A stretch of DNA of 37,818 bases from an uncultured Desulfuromonadales bacterium (GTDB taxonomy: Bacteria; Desulfobacterota; Desulfuromonadia; Desulfuromonadales; Trichloromonadaceae): assembly GCA_945787465.1 (NCBI GenBank), contig CALZIZ010000102.1, positions 1 to 37,818 on the forward strand. The letters are read 5' to 3'. The position numbers and the translations under genes were made by a program. Positions within the stretch are counted from its first letter, which is position 1; each line of letters starts with the position of its first letter. Of this stretch, positions 1 to 8,442 are shown piece after piece. The notes below the pieces were generated by a model. It searched no databases, was not told the DNA's origin, and worked only from the letters and a program-made list of their open reading frames with translations.

Positions 1-215
1 TTCCGTCAAGGGGCCAGGGGGAGAAATGTGCCTGTCGTTGAACCCTTGAAAGTGGCTGTTGATCGTTGATATGGCCGAATTTGGCCAGGGGTGGGCCGGC
101 CACCTGTTGCCTGAGGGGAGGATTGTCACCTTGGAGGTTGAGGGTTAAAAGTGGGAATTTTTCAGGAAACCGGTATTATATCCGCAAGGGTTGCTCTGGG
201 AATTTTGGGGATACT
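1..215. other. Upstream stretch without an identifiable gene
   Basis: No gene is recognisable here. One forward frame is open from the window edge to a TGA at 67-69 (22 codons), so it could be the tail of a gene beginning outside the window, but that length is expected by chance and the peptide was not recognised. From 70 to 215 I see no clear promoter or terminator. A TATTAT at 174-179 resembles a -10 box but has no acceptable -35 partner. The frame of the next gene is also open back to position 66, but the family alignment begins at the ATG at 216. Confidence 0.4.
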
Positions 216-710
216 ATGATTAAAATTGGAGTGATTTCCGATACCCATGTAAATTTTGCGGGTGGGCTTGAGGTTTTTCCTGGGCTGGTCGAACGCTATT
301 TTTACGATGTCGAGTTGATTTTTCACGCAGGCGACATGGTCGACCCCGATATCCTTGGGCTCTTCGGCGCCCGAACTGTCCATGCCGTCAGGGGGAATAT
401 GGACCCGCCATCGAGCTCTGTCCCCCTGAAAAAAATAATTTCCGTTGGACGGTTTCGCATCGGCCTCATCCATGGCTGGGGATCTCCCGATGGGATTGAG
501 GATCGCATTCTTAAAGAATTCTCCGGCCAGCATCTCGATTGCCTGGTCTACGGTCACAGCCACCAGCCCGTTTGCCACATAAAACGGGGGATGTTGTTTT
601 TCAACCCGGGCAGTCCGACCGACCGGCGGTGGGCGCCCTATCATTCCGTTGGCCTGCTTGAGGTGGGTGATAAGGTCAGCGGGCCGTATGGAGTATATCC
701 TCGGGGATGA
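216..710 (+). CDS. YfcE/MJ0936-family metallophosphoesterase
   Basis: A 164-residue calcineurin-like phosphoesterase of the small YfcE/MJ0936 phosphodiesterase family. The metal-binding motifs appear in order: SDTH near residue 8, HAGDMVD near 41, GNMD near 60, IHGWG near 84 and GHSHQP near 113. The protein ends with the NPGS block typical of the family. Members are cytoplasmic two-metal enzymes that cleave phosphodiesters; the natural substrate is usually unknown and I do not assign one. The ATG at 216 was chosen because the conserved strand (IGVISDTH) starts immediately after it, although the upstream GGGGA is a modest ribosome binding site. The 3' end overlaps the following HIT gene by 23 bases, which suggests translational coupling. 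Confidence 0.88.
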   Translation: MIKIGVISDTHVNFAGGLEVFPGLVERYFYDVELIFHAGDMVDPDILGLFGARTVHAVRGNMDPPSSSVPLKKIISVGRFRIGLIHGWGSPDGIEDRILKEFSGQHLDCLVYGHSHQPVCHIKRGMLFFNPGSPTDRRWAPYHSVGLLEVGDKVSGPYGVYPRG

Positions 711-1155
711 CGATACCGATGCGTGCGGCTGTATCTTCTGTGTCCGCGATATCTCAGGCGAGGATTGCGAGCGGCTGATTCTGGCCCGGGGGGAACATGC
801 ATTTGTGATCATGAACAAATTCCCCTACACCAATGGCCATCTGATGGTGGCGCCCTATCGCCATACTGCCGAACTTGACGAGTTGACCGATCCCGAAGCC
901 CTCGAAATGCACCATCTGCTTGCCCGGAGTCGTAAGGTTCTTAAGCGCTGCATTGAACCTCAGGGGTTTAACGTCGGCATGAACCTGGGCAGGGTTGCCG
1001 GGGCCGGGGTCGCTGATCACCTGCATATGCATATTGTTCCGCGCTGGAGCGGGGATACCAATTTTATGCCGGTATTCGGCGACGTGCGGGTTATTCCTCA
1101 GCATCTTGAAGACACATTCAGGATTCTTGCCGAGGGATTTGCCGCGTATCGTTGA
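688..1155 (+). CDS. HIT-family protein, Ap4A phosphorylase-like
   Basis: A 155-residue histidine-triad protein. The catalytic motif HLHMHIVPRW lies near residues 111-120, preceded by the GFNVGMNLGRVAGAG block typical of the Rv2613c-type diadenosine tetraphosphate phosphorylase group. An N-terminal CGCIFC could bind zinc together with downstream histidines. The expected role is phosphorolysis or hydrolysis of dinucleoside polyphosphates or nucleotidyl conjugates in the cytoplasm; the exact substrate is inferred from the family. The ATG at 688 lies inside the end of the preceding phosphodiesterase gene and puts the Cys motif near the N terminus as usual. Both genes probably form one transcript. 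Confidence 0.87.
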   Translation: MEYILGDDDTDACGCIFCVRDISGEDCERLILARGEHAFVIMNKFPYTNGHLMVAPYRHTAELDELTDPEALEMHHLLARSRKVLKRCIEPQGFNVGMNLGRVAGAGVADHLHMHIVPRWSGDTNFMPVFGDVRVIPQHLEDTFRILAEGFAAYR

Positions 1156-1220
1156 CGCTTCGGGCTCTTCCGGAGGCTCGGGAGGCTTTTGATTGCCAAG
1201 TGGCCGGGATGATTATCGTC

Positions 1221-1236
1221 CGGCACAGCTTTGGCC
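1221..1236 (+). promoter_or_regulatory. Possible sigma54-type promoter
   Basis: In the gap before the ExbB gene, GGCAC begins at 1222, and a GG (1222-1223) and a GC (1234-1235) are separated by exactly ten bases, the -24/-12 geometry of sigma54 promoters. The flanking bases match only partly (the leading T is C, and the -12 block is TTGGC). It would drive the run starting at 1325. This is a pattern match only; no enhancer site was identified. Confidence 0.2.
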
Positions 1237-1324
1237 GACTTTGTATCCACTTATTTATATTTATTGAAGTTTATGGTAGGCTTGGCCCGCCTGATTCAGC
1301 ACCCGCGAAAGGACAACTGATACC

Positions 1325-1924
1325 ATGCTGGAGATTTTTCAAAAGGGTGGGCCCTTGATGTACCCCATCCTGGCTTGTTCGGTTCTGGCTCTGGCCATTT
1401 TTCTGGAAAGATTCTGGATTTTTTTCCGAATCCGTCGAGGGACCCGGGAATTGCTTCGCGAAGTCGAGGCCCTGGTGCAGAAAAAACGGGTCGAAGAGGC
1501 GATTATCGTCTGCCAGCGCAGCGGAACCCCGCTGGCACGCATATTTATCGCTGCCCTGCGAGCCAGCGGCCGCAGTCGCGACCATATAAAAGTCGTCGCC
1601 GAAGAAGTCGGAGCCCGCGAGGCGGCCCCGCTCGAGCGTTATCTCGGATTGCTTGGGACCATTGCCACGATTTCTCCCCTGCTCGGGCTGCTCGGAACCG
1701 TGCTGGGGATGATCGAAGCGTTTACAATTATTGCAATTCAGGGCAGCGGAACCCCCGCCACTCTCGGTGGGGGCATCTCCCAGGCCCTGATCACCACTGC
1801 CGCCGGTTTGACCGTCGCCATTCCCACCATCCTGCTGCACAAGTACCTGACCAGTCGTGCAGACCGTATTCTTCTTGAGATGGAAGAGTATTCCCTTCAC
1901 GTGGTTGATCTTCTCGGAGAGTGA
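1325..1924 (+). CDS. exbB: MotA/TolQ/ExbB-family proton channel subunit
   Basis: A 199-residue inner-membrane protein of the MotA/TolQ/ExbB family. Hydrophobic segments lie near residues 12-30, 107-130 and 150-172, the three-helix layout of ExbB/TolQ with a cytoplasmic loop between the first two. The second segment carries the conserved block ISPLLGLLGTVLGMIEAF and the third starts GGGISQALITTAAGL, both diagnostic. With ExbD it forms a proton-driven energiser for TonB-dependent outer-membrane transport or the Tol system. No TonB is present here, so the partner cannot be named; ExbB versus TolQ is not resolved. Its TGA overlaps the region just before exbD, so the two are co-translated. Confidence 0.88.
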   Translation: MLEIFQKGGPLMYPILACSVLALAIFLERFWIFFRIRRGTRELLREVEALVQKKRVEEAIIVCQRSGTPLARIFIAALRASGRSRDHIKVVAEEVGAREAAPLERYLGLLGTIATISPLLGLLGTVLGMIEAFTIIAIQGSGTPATLGGGISQALITTAAGLTVAIPTILLHKYLTSRADRILLEMEEYSLHVVDLLGE

Positions 1925-1929
1925 AAACC

Positions 1930-2340
1930 ATGGCATTCGGTCGCAAGAAACGTGATGACCCCAAGGTGGATCTGACCCCGATGGTCGATGTGGTCTTTTT
2001 GCTCCTGATCTTTTTTATGATCTCCACCACCTTCGTTGAGACCCCCGGGCTTGCCATCAAGCTCCCGGAGTCCTCCTCGAGTATCGTGGAGAAGGAGCCT
2101 GAGGAAATAAAGATCTACCTTTCCAAGGAGGGGGAGGTCTTTCTGCAGGATGAACCGATCTCTATGGAGGGCCTGGCCAAGCGCCTTGATGGATTCGGAG
2201 AAAAAGCCAAAATTATGACATTTTTGCTTCTGGCCGACGAGAAGGCTCTGCACGGAAAGGTCGTGCAGTTGATGGATTTAGCCAAGGGGGCAGGATTCGG
2301 CAAGCTTGCCATTGCCACCGAGAAGCGGCAAAAGCCATGA
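1930..2340 (+). CDS. exbD: ExbD/TolR-family energy-transduction protein
   Basis: A 136-residue protein with a short basic N terminus, the motif DLTPMVDVVFLLLIFFM (residues about 14-31, containing the single transmembrane helix and the conserved membrane aspartate), then a periplasmic domain. This is the ExbD/TolR architecture, in which the aspartate takes part in proton movement through the ExbB/TolQ channel. A GTG at 1921 is an alternative start, but the ATG at 1930 is better placed behind GGAGAG at 1915-1920. The gene ends in an ATGA overlap with the ROK kinase, showing tight coupling to a sugar kinase rather than to tonB, which is an uncommon neighbourhood. Confidence 0.87.
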   Translation: MAFGRKKRDDPKVDLTPMVDVVFLLLIFFMISTTFVETPGLAIKLPESSSSIVEKEPEEIKIYLSKEGEVFLQDEPISMEGLAKRLDGFGEKAKIMTFLLLADEKALHGKVVQLMDLAKGAGFGKLAIATEKRQKP

Positions 2341-3305
2341 GTTCGAAGCGATTTATCGGCATCGATTTGGGCGGCACCAACTGTCGTGCCGCCCTGGTTT
2401 CGCCGCAGGGGCAAGTTACGGCAATGCGGCGCATGCCGACAGCCATGGACCAGGGCCTGGACCGGTTTCTGCTCAGGCTGGAGCGAGTGTGCCTTGATCT
2501 CATCGATTGTGCCCGAAAGGACGGATGCCGGGTCCTGGCAGCAGGCATGGGGGCTCCGGGAGTGATTGGCGAAGGGGGACTGGTCAAGGTTTCGCCGAAC
2601 CTGTCTCAGCTCAATGGCCAACCATTGGCAGGGTTGCTCGGGCAGCGGATTTCGTTGCCGGTAACCTTGCTCAATGACGCCAATGCCATTGCCTGGGGGG
2701 AGGCCCGTCACGGCGCTGGAAGGCAGTTCTCTTCTTTTATCGCCCTGACCCTGGGGACCGGCGTCGGCGGGGGCCTGGTTCTTGATGGAAGGCTCTGGGA
2801 GGGATCCGGCGGTAGCGCCGGTGAGGTCGGTCATATCATGGTCGAACCCGAGGGGCGGCCCTGCGGGTGCGGCAGTCGGGGCTGCTTGGAGCAATATGCT
2901 TCGGCAACCGGTATCGTGCTGTCGGTCAGGGAGGAACTTGTTGCGGGCAGGGCTACTGAACTGGCGCGTCTCGAAGGGGGCCAGATGACAAGCGATAGGG
3001 TTGCCCAGGCAGCCCGCAGGGGCGATTCTGTGGCGCTTAGTGCTTTTGTTCAGGCGGGTCGGCGTTTAGGCCAGGTTCTTGCAGGGATTGCCAATTTGTT
3101 GAATATTGACGGCGTAGTGTTTTGCGGCGGCGCCAGTGGCAGCCTTGATCTTTTCGGACCGGCGCTGAAGGCCGAACTGCAACGACGGGCTTTTGCTTCT
3201 GCCTGGCAGGGGATGCAGATTGCTTCTGGCACCCTCGGTGAGGATGCCGGGATTGTAGGTGCCGCAGATTGGGCCCTGCGCCGTGATGCTGTAATATTGT
3301 CCTGA
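2337..3305 (+). CDS. ROK-family sugar kinase, probable glucokinase
   Basis: A 322-residue ROK protein (repressor/ORF/kinase family). It opens with the phosphate-binding DLGGTNCRAALV, has the catalytic-Asp block NDANAIAWGE near residue 118, the glycine-rich LGTGVGGGLVL, and the zinc motif GHIMVEPEGRPCGCGSRGC (one His and several Cys) near 163-181. No DNA-binding domain is present, so it is a kinase rather than a repressor. The likely reaction is ATP-dependent phosphorylation of glucose to glucose-6-phosphate, the step feeding the phosphofructokinase encoded 38 bases downstream; substrate specificity is inferred. The ATG overlaps the exbD stop codon. Confidence 0.87.
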   Translation: MSSKRFIGIDLGGTNCRAALVSPQGQVTAMRRMPTAMDQGLDRFLLRLERVCLDLIDCARKDGCRVLAAGMGAPGVIGEGGLVKVSPNLSQLNGQPLAGLLGQRISLPVTLLNDANAIAWGEARHGAGRQFSSFIALTLGTGVGGGLVLDGRLWEGSGGSAGEVGHIMVEPEGRPCGCGSRGCLEQYASATGIVLSVREELVAGRATELARLEGGQMTSDRVAQAARRGDSVALSAFVQAGRRLGQVLAGIANLLNIDGVVFCGGASGSLDLFGPALKAELQRRAFASAWQGMQIASGTLGEDAGIVGAADWALRRDAVILS

Positions 3306-3343
3306 AGATGTCGTTTCATTTCAGGCCGGGAGATGCTGATTCT

Positions 3344-4432
3344 ATGGGGAAAACAATAGCCATTTTGACCGGGGGAGGAGACTGCCCCGGCTTGAATGCC
3401 GTTATCCGTGGTGTCGTTCGCTCTGCGATTTTGAAGCGGGGTTGGAAGGTTCTGGGTATCGAGGACGGTTTTGATGGTCTGGTCGAAGGCCCCCGGGCAA
3501 GAGAGCTCGACCTGCAGGCAGTGCGAGGGATCCTGCCAAGGGGAGGGACGATTATCGGCACCAGCAACCGCGGCAACCCCTTTGCCTTTCCGGTGAAAGA
3601 GGGGGGGCAGGTCAAGCTCGCCGACGTATCTGAACTGGTGCTGAAAAACTTTCGTGACCTAGGTGCCGAGGCGCTGATTGCAGTCGGTGGCGACGGCACC
3701 CTGAAAATTTCCCGGCAGCTCGGCGATCTTGGTCTTCCTGTCGTCGGGGTACCCAAAACTATAGATAACGACCTGCGTTCGACCGATGTGACCTTTGGCT
3801 ACAACACCGCCGTAGGTGTGGTAACCGAGGCGTTGGACCGGCTGCATACCACCGCCGAGAGTCATCAGCGGGTTATGGTCGTCGAAGTCATGGGGCGTGA
3901 TGCCGGGTGGATAGCCCTGGAGTCAGGGATTGCCGGCTCGGCCGATGTTATCCTGATCCCCGAGATTCCTTTTTGCATCGATCGTGTCTGCCAGGCCATC
4001 ACCGAGCGCCGCAAGCGGGGCAGTAAATTTTCTATAGTCGTCGTTGCCGAGGGGGCTTTTGCCGCAGGGGGCGATAAGGTTCGCCAGTTGAGCGCCTCTG
4101 AGAACCTCGGTGTCGAGCGCCTTGGTGGCGTCGCCCAGCATGTTGCCGCTGATATAGGCAAATGCCTTGAGATGGAAACCCGCGTGGTGGTTCTCGGCCA
4201 TGTTCAGCGCGGCGGTACTCCTTCGCCCTTTGACCGGATTCTCGGTTCGCGCTTCGGGGTCAAGGCCGTTGAGTTGATAGAGGCGCAACGGTTCGGGCAC
4301 ATGGTTGCCCTGCGGGGCCGCTCGGTCATCTCGGTGCCTATCGAGCAGGCCGTGGGAAGCCTTAACCTGGTGGATCCTCAGGGAGAACTGGTGAGTACCG
4401 CTGAAGATCTGGGAATCATGTTGGGTCGCTGA
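3344..4432 (+). CDS. pfkA: 6-phosphofructokinase
   Basis: A 362-residue phosphofructokinase of the PfkA family, converting fructose-6-phosphate to fructose-1,6-bisphosphate. Motifs: nucleotide/phosphate loop [11 protein letters not shown] (residues 9-19), GGDGT (115-119), PKTIDND (137-143) with the catalytic Asp, and [10 protein letters not shown]. Two positions are used to predict the phosphoryl donor: the residue after GGD is Gly (ATP-type) whereas PKTIDND carries Lys where E. coli PfkA has Gly (common in PPi enzymes), so the signature is mixed; ATP is more likely. The ATG at 3344 was preferred over one at 3308 because the conserved sequence starts at MGKTIAIL and GGGAGA lies just upstream. 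Confidence 0.9.
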   Translation: MGKTIAILTGGGDCPGLNAVIRGVVRSAILKRGWKVLGIEDGFDGLVEGPRARELDLQAVRGILPRGGTIIGTSNRGNPFAFPVKEGGQVKLADVSELVLKNFRDLGAEALIAVGGDGTLKISRQLGDLGLPVVGVPKTIDNDLRSTDVTFGYNTAVGVVTEALDRLHTTAESHQRVMVVEVMGRDAGWIALESGIAGSADVILIPEIPFCIDRVCQAITERRKRGSKFSIVVVAEGAFAAGGDKVRQLSASENLGVERLGGVAQHVAADIGKCLEMETRVVVLGHVQRGGTPSPFDRILGSRFGVKAVELIEAQRFGHMVALRGRSVISVPIEQAVGSLNLVDPQGELVSTAEDLGIMLGR

Positions 4433-4476
4433 GCAACATCAGCGCGCTGTCACTTGTGCAATTAAGGGATTTGGGA

Positions 4477-6474
4477 ATGAGCAACTCAAAAACAATGAGC
4501 AACGTCGAACGAACCAGGGTCTATGCAATTTGCGGCTTCATGCTCGGTGTTTCGGCTCCCATTGGCTGGATCATGTTGCGCCTGGCCCTTTTCTGGCGCG
4601 ATGGTCAGTCCTTGTGGCAGCAGGTGGTCCAGGACATTGTTCGCTCAGGTGAGAGCCTGGCCCTTTACAGTTATATGGGGGGCGGAACGGCACTGGTTTT
4701 GGGGACCTTCGGTTTTTTTATCGGCAAGGCCTCCCAGGAGATCCATGACCGGGCCCACGGTCTGGATAAAGCCAACCAGGCCATCGCTATGCAGAAGGGA
4801 GAATTTGAGCGTCGGTTTCGTGATCTGGACAACGGCATCAAAAACTTCCATTCGATAAACACCCACATTCAAAAAACCGTCAGCGAAAAAGAAGTGCTGC
4901 GTCTTGCTGCTGATGGTCTGCACGATGTGCTGGGGTATGATCGTGTCAATATTCTGATGGTCGATGAGGCTCGGACCAAGCTCGAATTTTTCGCCAGTCG
5001 CGGCACCGGGGAAGAAGGACTTGCCGGGGTTACCCTGCCTCTCGATGAGCGGGCCGGGGCTATGTTTCACGTCGTTCAGGAAAGGCAGGTTCTGCTGGTT
5101 GAGGATATAGCCAGGATGCCGGAAAAATTTCATCTGAAGCCGCCCTGCGACACCATTAATCAACTGCGTTCAAAGAGTTTTATCCTTTGCCCCATTCTAG
5201 TGCGCGATGAAGTTGTCGGTGTTTTTGGTGTCGATAACAAGCGCAACCGTAAGGCTCTGGATGACACCGATGTCGATACCGTCAAACTGTTTGCAGACCA
5301 GGTGGCTTCGAGCCTGACCAAAATAAACCTGCTTGAGGCCGTCGAAAGCCTGACCCAGGAGCTCGAATTGACCTTTCAGGAGCTGCTCAAGTATCGCGAT
5401 GAGCACTCTAGGCTCGACCGTTCACTCAAGCAATCTACATCATCGACCAGCGAGGCGATCAGTGATATCGCCGGAGCCGCCGATGTGGTTCGTGAGGCCG
5501 TTGATGCCACCAGGTCGTCGGCCGGCGAGATTTCGGTGTCCATCGGACAGGTCGCTGAAAGCACGAACCAGATCAGCGATTTTATGGACCACTCGATTTC
5601 GGCGATGACCGAGATCTCTGCGACCGTAAAGTCTGTGGAGGAAAGCGCGGCCCGCTCCCATACCATGTCGAAAAATGTCAAGCAACAGGCCGAAAGCAGT
5701 GTGACCTCGGTCAACAACGCCCTGGAGGGCCTCAGGGGAATTTCTGATGGTGTCGAGGCCGCCGTTTCGGCGATCAGTCGCCTTTCACAGAAGAGCGAGG
5801 AGGTCGACAGCATCACCATGGTGATCACCGAAATAACCCAGAAGACCAATTTGCTGGCTCTCAATGCGGCGATTATTGCCGCCCAGGCCGGGGAGCATGG
5901 CCGCTCGTTTGCGGTGGTGGCCGATGAGATTCGCAGCCTCTCCCAGGAGGCGGCCAAATCGACCGGGGCGATCACCCAGATCATCAACGAGATCCAGGAA
6001 CACACTCGTGAGACCGCTGAGAATGTCGGCAGGACTCGCCACCTGGTCAAGGACGGTATTATCTTGGGTGAAGGGGTCGACCAATCCCTGAAGCGCATCC
6101 TTGAAAGTGCCGGGCCGGCCATGTTGATGGCGCGCGATATTCGCAAGGCAACCCAGGAGGTGGCCCGCTCCACCGACTCGGTCTCTGTTTCTATCGAAAG
6201 ACTCGGTGAGATGGCATCCCAGGTTTCATTGGCCACAGGCGAGCAGGCCGAGGGCACCCGCAGTATCGTCCAGTCCATCGAGGAAATCAAAAGCATGGCC
6301 GACGACATGGCCTATGCCACCGAAAAGCAGAAGACCAATACCCTGGCCATTGAATCGGCGGTGACCTCTGTCAGTGAAATCGTCACCAGGATCTTCGGCG
6401 AGATGGAAGAGCGCCGGACCAGCAGCCAGGAGGTCCTTGAAAAACTTGAGCGCCTCAAGGAGTTCGGAGGCTAG
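4477..6474 (+). CDS. Methyl-accepting chemotaxis-type protein with GAF domain
   Basis: A 666-residue membrane sensory protein. Two hydrophobic segments (about residues 9-35 and 64-88) are separated by only about 30 residues, so there is almost no periplasmic domain. A coiled linker, a GAF domain (about 130-290) and a long coiled-coil signalling domain follow. The hairpin tip is recognisable near 452-490 but atypical: [19 protein letters not shown], where classical receptors have Glu and Arg in NAA-E-AARAGE. Sensing is probably cytoplasmic, through GAF. It may signal to CheA/CheW or to a chemotaxis-like system; no che gene is nearby. AAGGGA at 4464-4469 supports the ATG at 4477. It is the last gene of the run starting at exbB. 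Confidence 0.85.
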   Translation: MSNSKTMSNVERTRVYAICGFMLGVSAPIGWIMLRLALFWRDGQSLWQQVVQDIVRSGESLALYSYMGGGTALVLGTFGFFIGKASQEIHDRAHGLDKANQAIAMQKGEFERRFRDLDNGIKNFHSINTHIQKTVSEKEVLRLAADGLHDVLGYDRVNILMVDEARTKLEFFASRGTGEEGLAGVTLPLDERAGAMFHVVQERQVLLVEDIARMPEKFHLKPPCDTINQLRSKSFILCPILVRDEVVGVFGVDNKRNRKALDDTDVDTVKLFADQVASSLTKINLLEAVESLTQELELTFQELLKYRDEHSRLDRSLKQSTSSTSEAISDIAGAADVVREAVDATRSSAGEISVSIGQVAESTNQISDFMDHSISAMTEISATVKSVEESAARSHTMSKNVKQQAESSVTSVNNALEGLRGISDGVEAAVSAISRLSQKSEEVDSITMVITEITQKTNLLALNAAIIAAQAGEHGRSFAVVADEIRSLSQEAAKSTGAITQIINEIQEHTRETAENVGRTRHLVKDGIILGEGVDQSLKRILESAGPAMLMARDIRKATQEVARSTDSVSVSIERLGEMASQVSLATGEQAEGTRSIVQSIEEIKSMADDMAYATEKQKTNTLAIESAVTSVSEIVTRIFGEMEERRTSSQEVLEKLERLKEFGG

Positions 6475-6507
6475 AATACACCATAAAATGTAAGCCGATT
6501 AAACAGG

Positions 6508-6538
6508 GGAGGCATCTTTCGGGATGCTTCCTTTTTTT
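6508..6538 (+). terminator. Rho-independent terminator after the MCP gene
   Basis: A nine-base stem (6508-6516 with 6523-6531, one G-U pair) closes a six-base loop and is followed by seven T at 6532-6538. It ends the exbB-to-MCP run and separates it from the convergent minus-strand transporter gene. On the minus strand no T-run follows the stem. Confidence 0.88.
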
Positions 6539-6581
6539 CCGAGCAGGCGAGGGGACTGTTGAAGGTTCTTGCAGCGCCGGT

Positions 6582-7529
6582 TCAGTTTTCAGGTTGTATG
6601 GAGTCTTGTTTCGAGGGGGTCCGGTGCAGGGGCAGGCATTGATCACGCCCCGGGCAGTCGGGGCGTTCGCAGGGCTCGATGTGGATGGTGACATCGGCTC
6701 CGAGCATCTGGCTTTCGATCTGTTTTTCGAGCTGGTCGGCGATTTGGTGAGCATCTTCCACGGTGAGGTGCTTGCAGACGGTCAGGTGAAAATCCATGAT
6801 CTTTTGCGAACCGGCGCGCCGGGTGCGCAGATTGTGATAGCCCAGGGGTTCGCCGGGATAGTTTTCGATGATGGTGACAATTTTATTGCGCAACTCTTCG
6901 GGTAATTCTTCATCGAGCACGTCCCGCAGCGCCTGACGGACCAGGCGCAAGGCTTCGTAAAGGATGTAGAGGCCGACCAGAATCGAGAGCAGCGGATCGA
7001 GCCAGGGGGCATCGAAGAGCCAGATGGCCCCTAATCCGACCGCCAGTGCCAGGTTGGTGTAGACATCCATGGCAAAGTGCAGGGCGTCGGCCTTAAGGGC
7101 CGAGGAGTCGGTGCGCACGGCGACCTTCTGCAGGTAGCGGCTGATCCACCAGGAGGCGACGATACTGAGGACCAGCACAATGATGCCGCCCTGCAGGCGT
7201 TGCGGGCCCTGGCCCAGAATCAGGCGTCGGGTCGCTTCGTAGATGATCCAGCTGCCCGACAGGGCGATGACGAACGATTGGATAATGGTCGCCACGGTTT
7301 CGAACTTGCCGTGTCCGAAAGGGTGGCTTTCGTCGGCGGGTTGATCGGCCTGGCGGATGGCGAAATAATTGATGCCGGACATGAGGATATCGAGCAGAGA
7401 GTCGACGGCCGAGGACAGCACCGCCATGGATCCGGTCAGCAGGCCGGTGGTCAGTTTTGTGGCCGCCAGGCAGAAGGCCGTGAATACGGCGAGGCGGGCT
7501 GCTCCCAGTTTATGGCTAGAGCCTGACAT
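6582..7529 (-). CDS. Cation diffusion facilitator (FieF-like) transporter
   Basis: A 315-residue CDF-family metal/proton antiporter. Several hydrophobic helices fill the N-terminal two thirds, followed by the cytoplasmic dimerisation domain. The transport site has DSLLD (Asp-x3-Asp) in the second helix and HFAMD (His-x3-Asp) in the fifth, the FieF-type arrangement associated with zinc/iron efflux; SHPFGHGKFE is the conserved loop after helix 2. The C terminus carries a Cys-rich tail, CERPDCPGRDQC, which is not universal and may bind metal. The ATG at 7529 was chosen because upstream codons are not family-like and it lies 10 bases after the stop of the upstream gene, so the two are co-transcribed. 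Confidence 0.87.
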   Translation of the reverse strand: MSGSSHKLGAARLAVFTAFCLAATKLTTGLLTGSMAVLSSAVDSLLDILMSGINYFAIRQADQPADESHPFGHGKFETVATIIQSFVIALSGSWIIYEATRRLILGQGPQRLQGGIIVLVLSIVASWWISRYLQKVAVRTDSSALKADALHFAMDVYTNLALAVGLGAIWLFDAPWLDPLLSILVGLYILYEALRLVRQALRDVLDEELPEELRNKIVTIIENYPGEPLGYHNLRTRRAGSQKIMDFHLTVCKHLTVEDAHQIADQLEKQIESQMLGADVTIHIEPCERPDCPGRDQCLPLHRTPSKQDSIQPEN

Positions 7530-7539
7530 GGGCTGGCGT

Positions 7540-8055
7540 TCAGTCCTCCAGGGGGCATTGCCGGGTCCAGGCCTGGTATCCGTCGTCTTTGATGGCCCAG
7601 AAACTTTCAATGCGCTCACCGTAGTAGTCGAGGGCGGCGCAGTCCTTTTTGATATCAGCCAGTAGTTCGGCAGAGACCTTGTTGACCTTCAGGCAGTAAT
7701 CGTAAAAGGCCTGAACTCCGACCAGGATATCGCCGAGTTCGCTCAGGTTCGGCTCGAGGGTTTTGGTGATGTACCAGTGGCCGGCAAACTGGCGAACCCT
7801 GCCCGGACGCAGTTTGAAGATGTTTTCCCGTCGGTCGGGGATAATGAATTCACGAATAAAATAATCGGCGCCGTAGGCAAGTGCGCTGGCATCTTCGGGG
7901 GCTAATTTTTGGTCTTCGACCATATCAAGGTAGAAGATTTTCAAAAACTCGGTGCACAACTGCTCGACGCGGATTTCATCCTGCAGGTTGGCAATGTCGA
8001 ACTTTTCCGTGGCAAAGGCTTCGGGATGCTTTTCTGAAATCTGCTGGCTTGTCAT
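7540..8055 (-). CDS. Conserved-looking hypothetical protein
   Basis: A 171-residue soluble protein that I do not recognise. The start is well supported: GGAGG lies four bases before the ATG at 8055. It has no signal peptide or membrane segment, is acidic and rich in aromatics, and has a distinctive middle section with FIIPDRREN and RQFAGHWYITKTLEPN and a C-terminal DYYGERIESFWAIKDDGY. Four cysteines are scattered without a metal-site spacing. It is the first gene of a two-gene minus-strand operon with the CDF transporter, which allows but does not prove a link to metal handling. Codon use looks like its neighbours. Confidence 0.75.
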   Translation of the reverse strand: MTSQQISEKHPEAFATEKFDIANLQDEIRVEQLCTEFLKIFYLDMVEDQKLAPEDASALAYGADYFIREFIIPDRRENIFKLRPGRVRQFAGHWYITKTLEPNLSELGDILVGVQAFYDYCLKVNKVSAELLADIKKDCAALDYYGERIESFWAIKDDGYQAWTRQCPLED

Positions 8056-8442
8056 ATAACCTCCGGTAAATGTTGCTTCTCTTACCATCCCGCGGGTCTG
8101 GGGTCAAGGTGATTCAGGCTTTTCCATGGCGCCATTGCATATCGCAACGGCTGATGGAGTCTATTTACATCGGCCGGTCGGTTTGTTAACATAACACCGA
8201 CTCATCCCTGGGAGGCGGGAGGTATTTCCGCGTCCCTTTGTTGTACCTTTAGCATTATCCTGAATCCGTGAGTTCGGGGTGGGAAAAGAGTGTAAGTGCT
8301 TGGCCTGAATAAGTGTTACAAAAAATCTGAGGCGCACCCAAAGGTTCGTCGGTGATTTTTTGAACGCTTAGGCAGGTCAATGACTTACGCTATTGCCCGG
8401 CCAGAACTCACGGATTCAGGATTGTCTCCCTCGAGAGTTTTT
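8056..8442. other. Divergent intergenic region before mutS
   Basis: This 387-base gap separates the minus-strand operon from mutS and should hold both promoters, though I could not identify a convincing -35/-10 pair. An imperfect palindrome lies at 8177-8201 (GTCGG with CCGAC outside, TGTTA with TAACA inside), a possible operator. A 19-base perfect inverted repeat with arms at 8257-8275 and 8404-8422 dominates the mutS side. An ATG at 8380 would add 21 codons to MutS, but these have no family resemblance. Confidence 0.5.
8257..8422. repeat. Long-range perfect inverted repeat, 19-bp arms
   Basis: The left arm, 8257-8275, reads atcctgaatccgtgagttc; the right arm, 8404-8422, is its exact reverse complement. 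They enclose 128 bases. Pairing stops at the next base on both sides. No target-site duplication is visible at the outer ends and there is no open frame inside, so a transposable element is not supported. If transcribed, the arms could close a large structure immediately upstream of the mutS start at 8443. Confidence 0.8.

Noticed and set aside
57-71. The 15-mer tgttgatcgttgata occurs here and again at 31977-31991 at the start of truB.
   Set aside because: No similarity extends beyond the 15 bases and the first copy is out of any truB-like frame; treated as chance.
6508-6538. Bidirectional terminator serving the CDF operon too.
   Set aside because: On the minus strand the stem is followed by a GC-containing sequence without a T-run.
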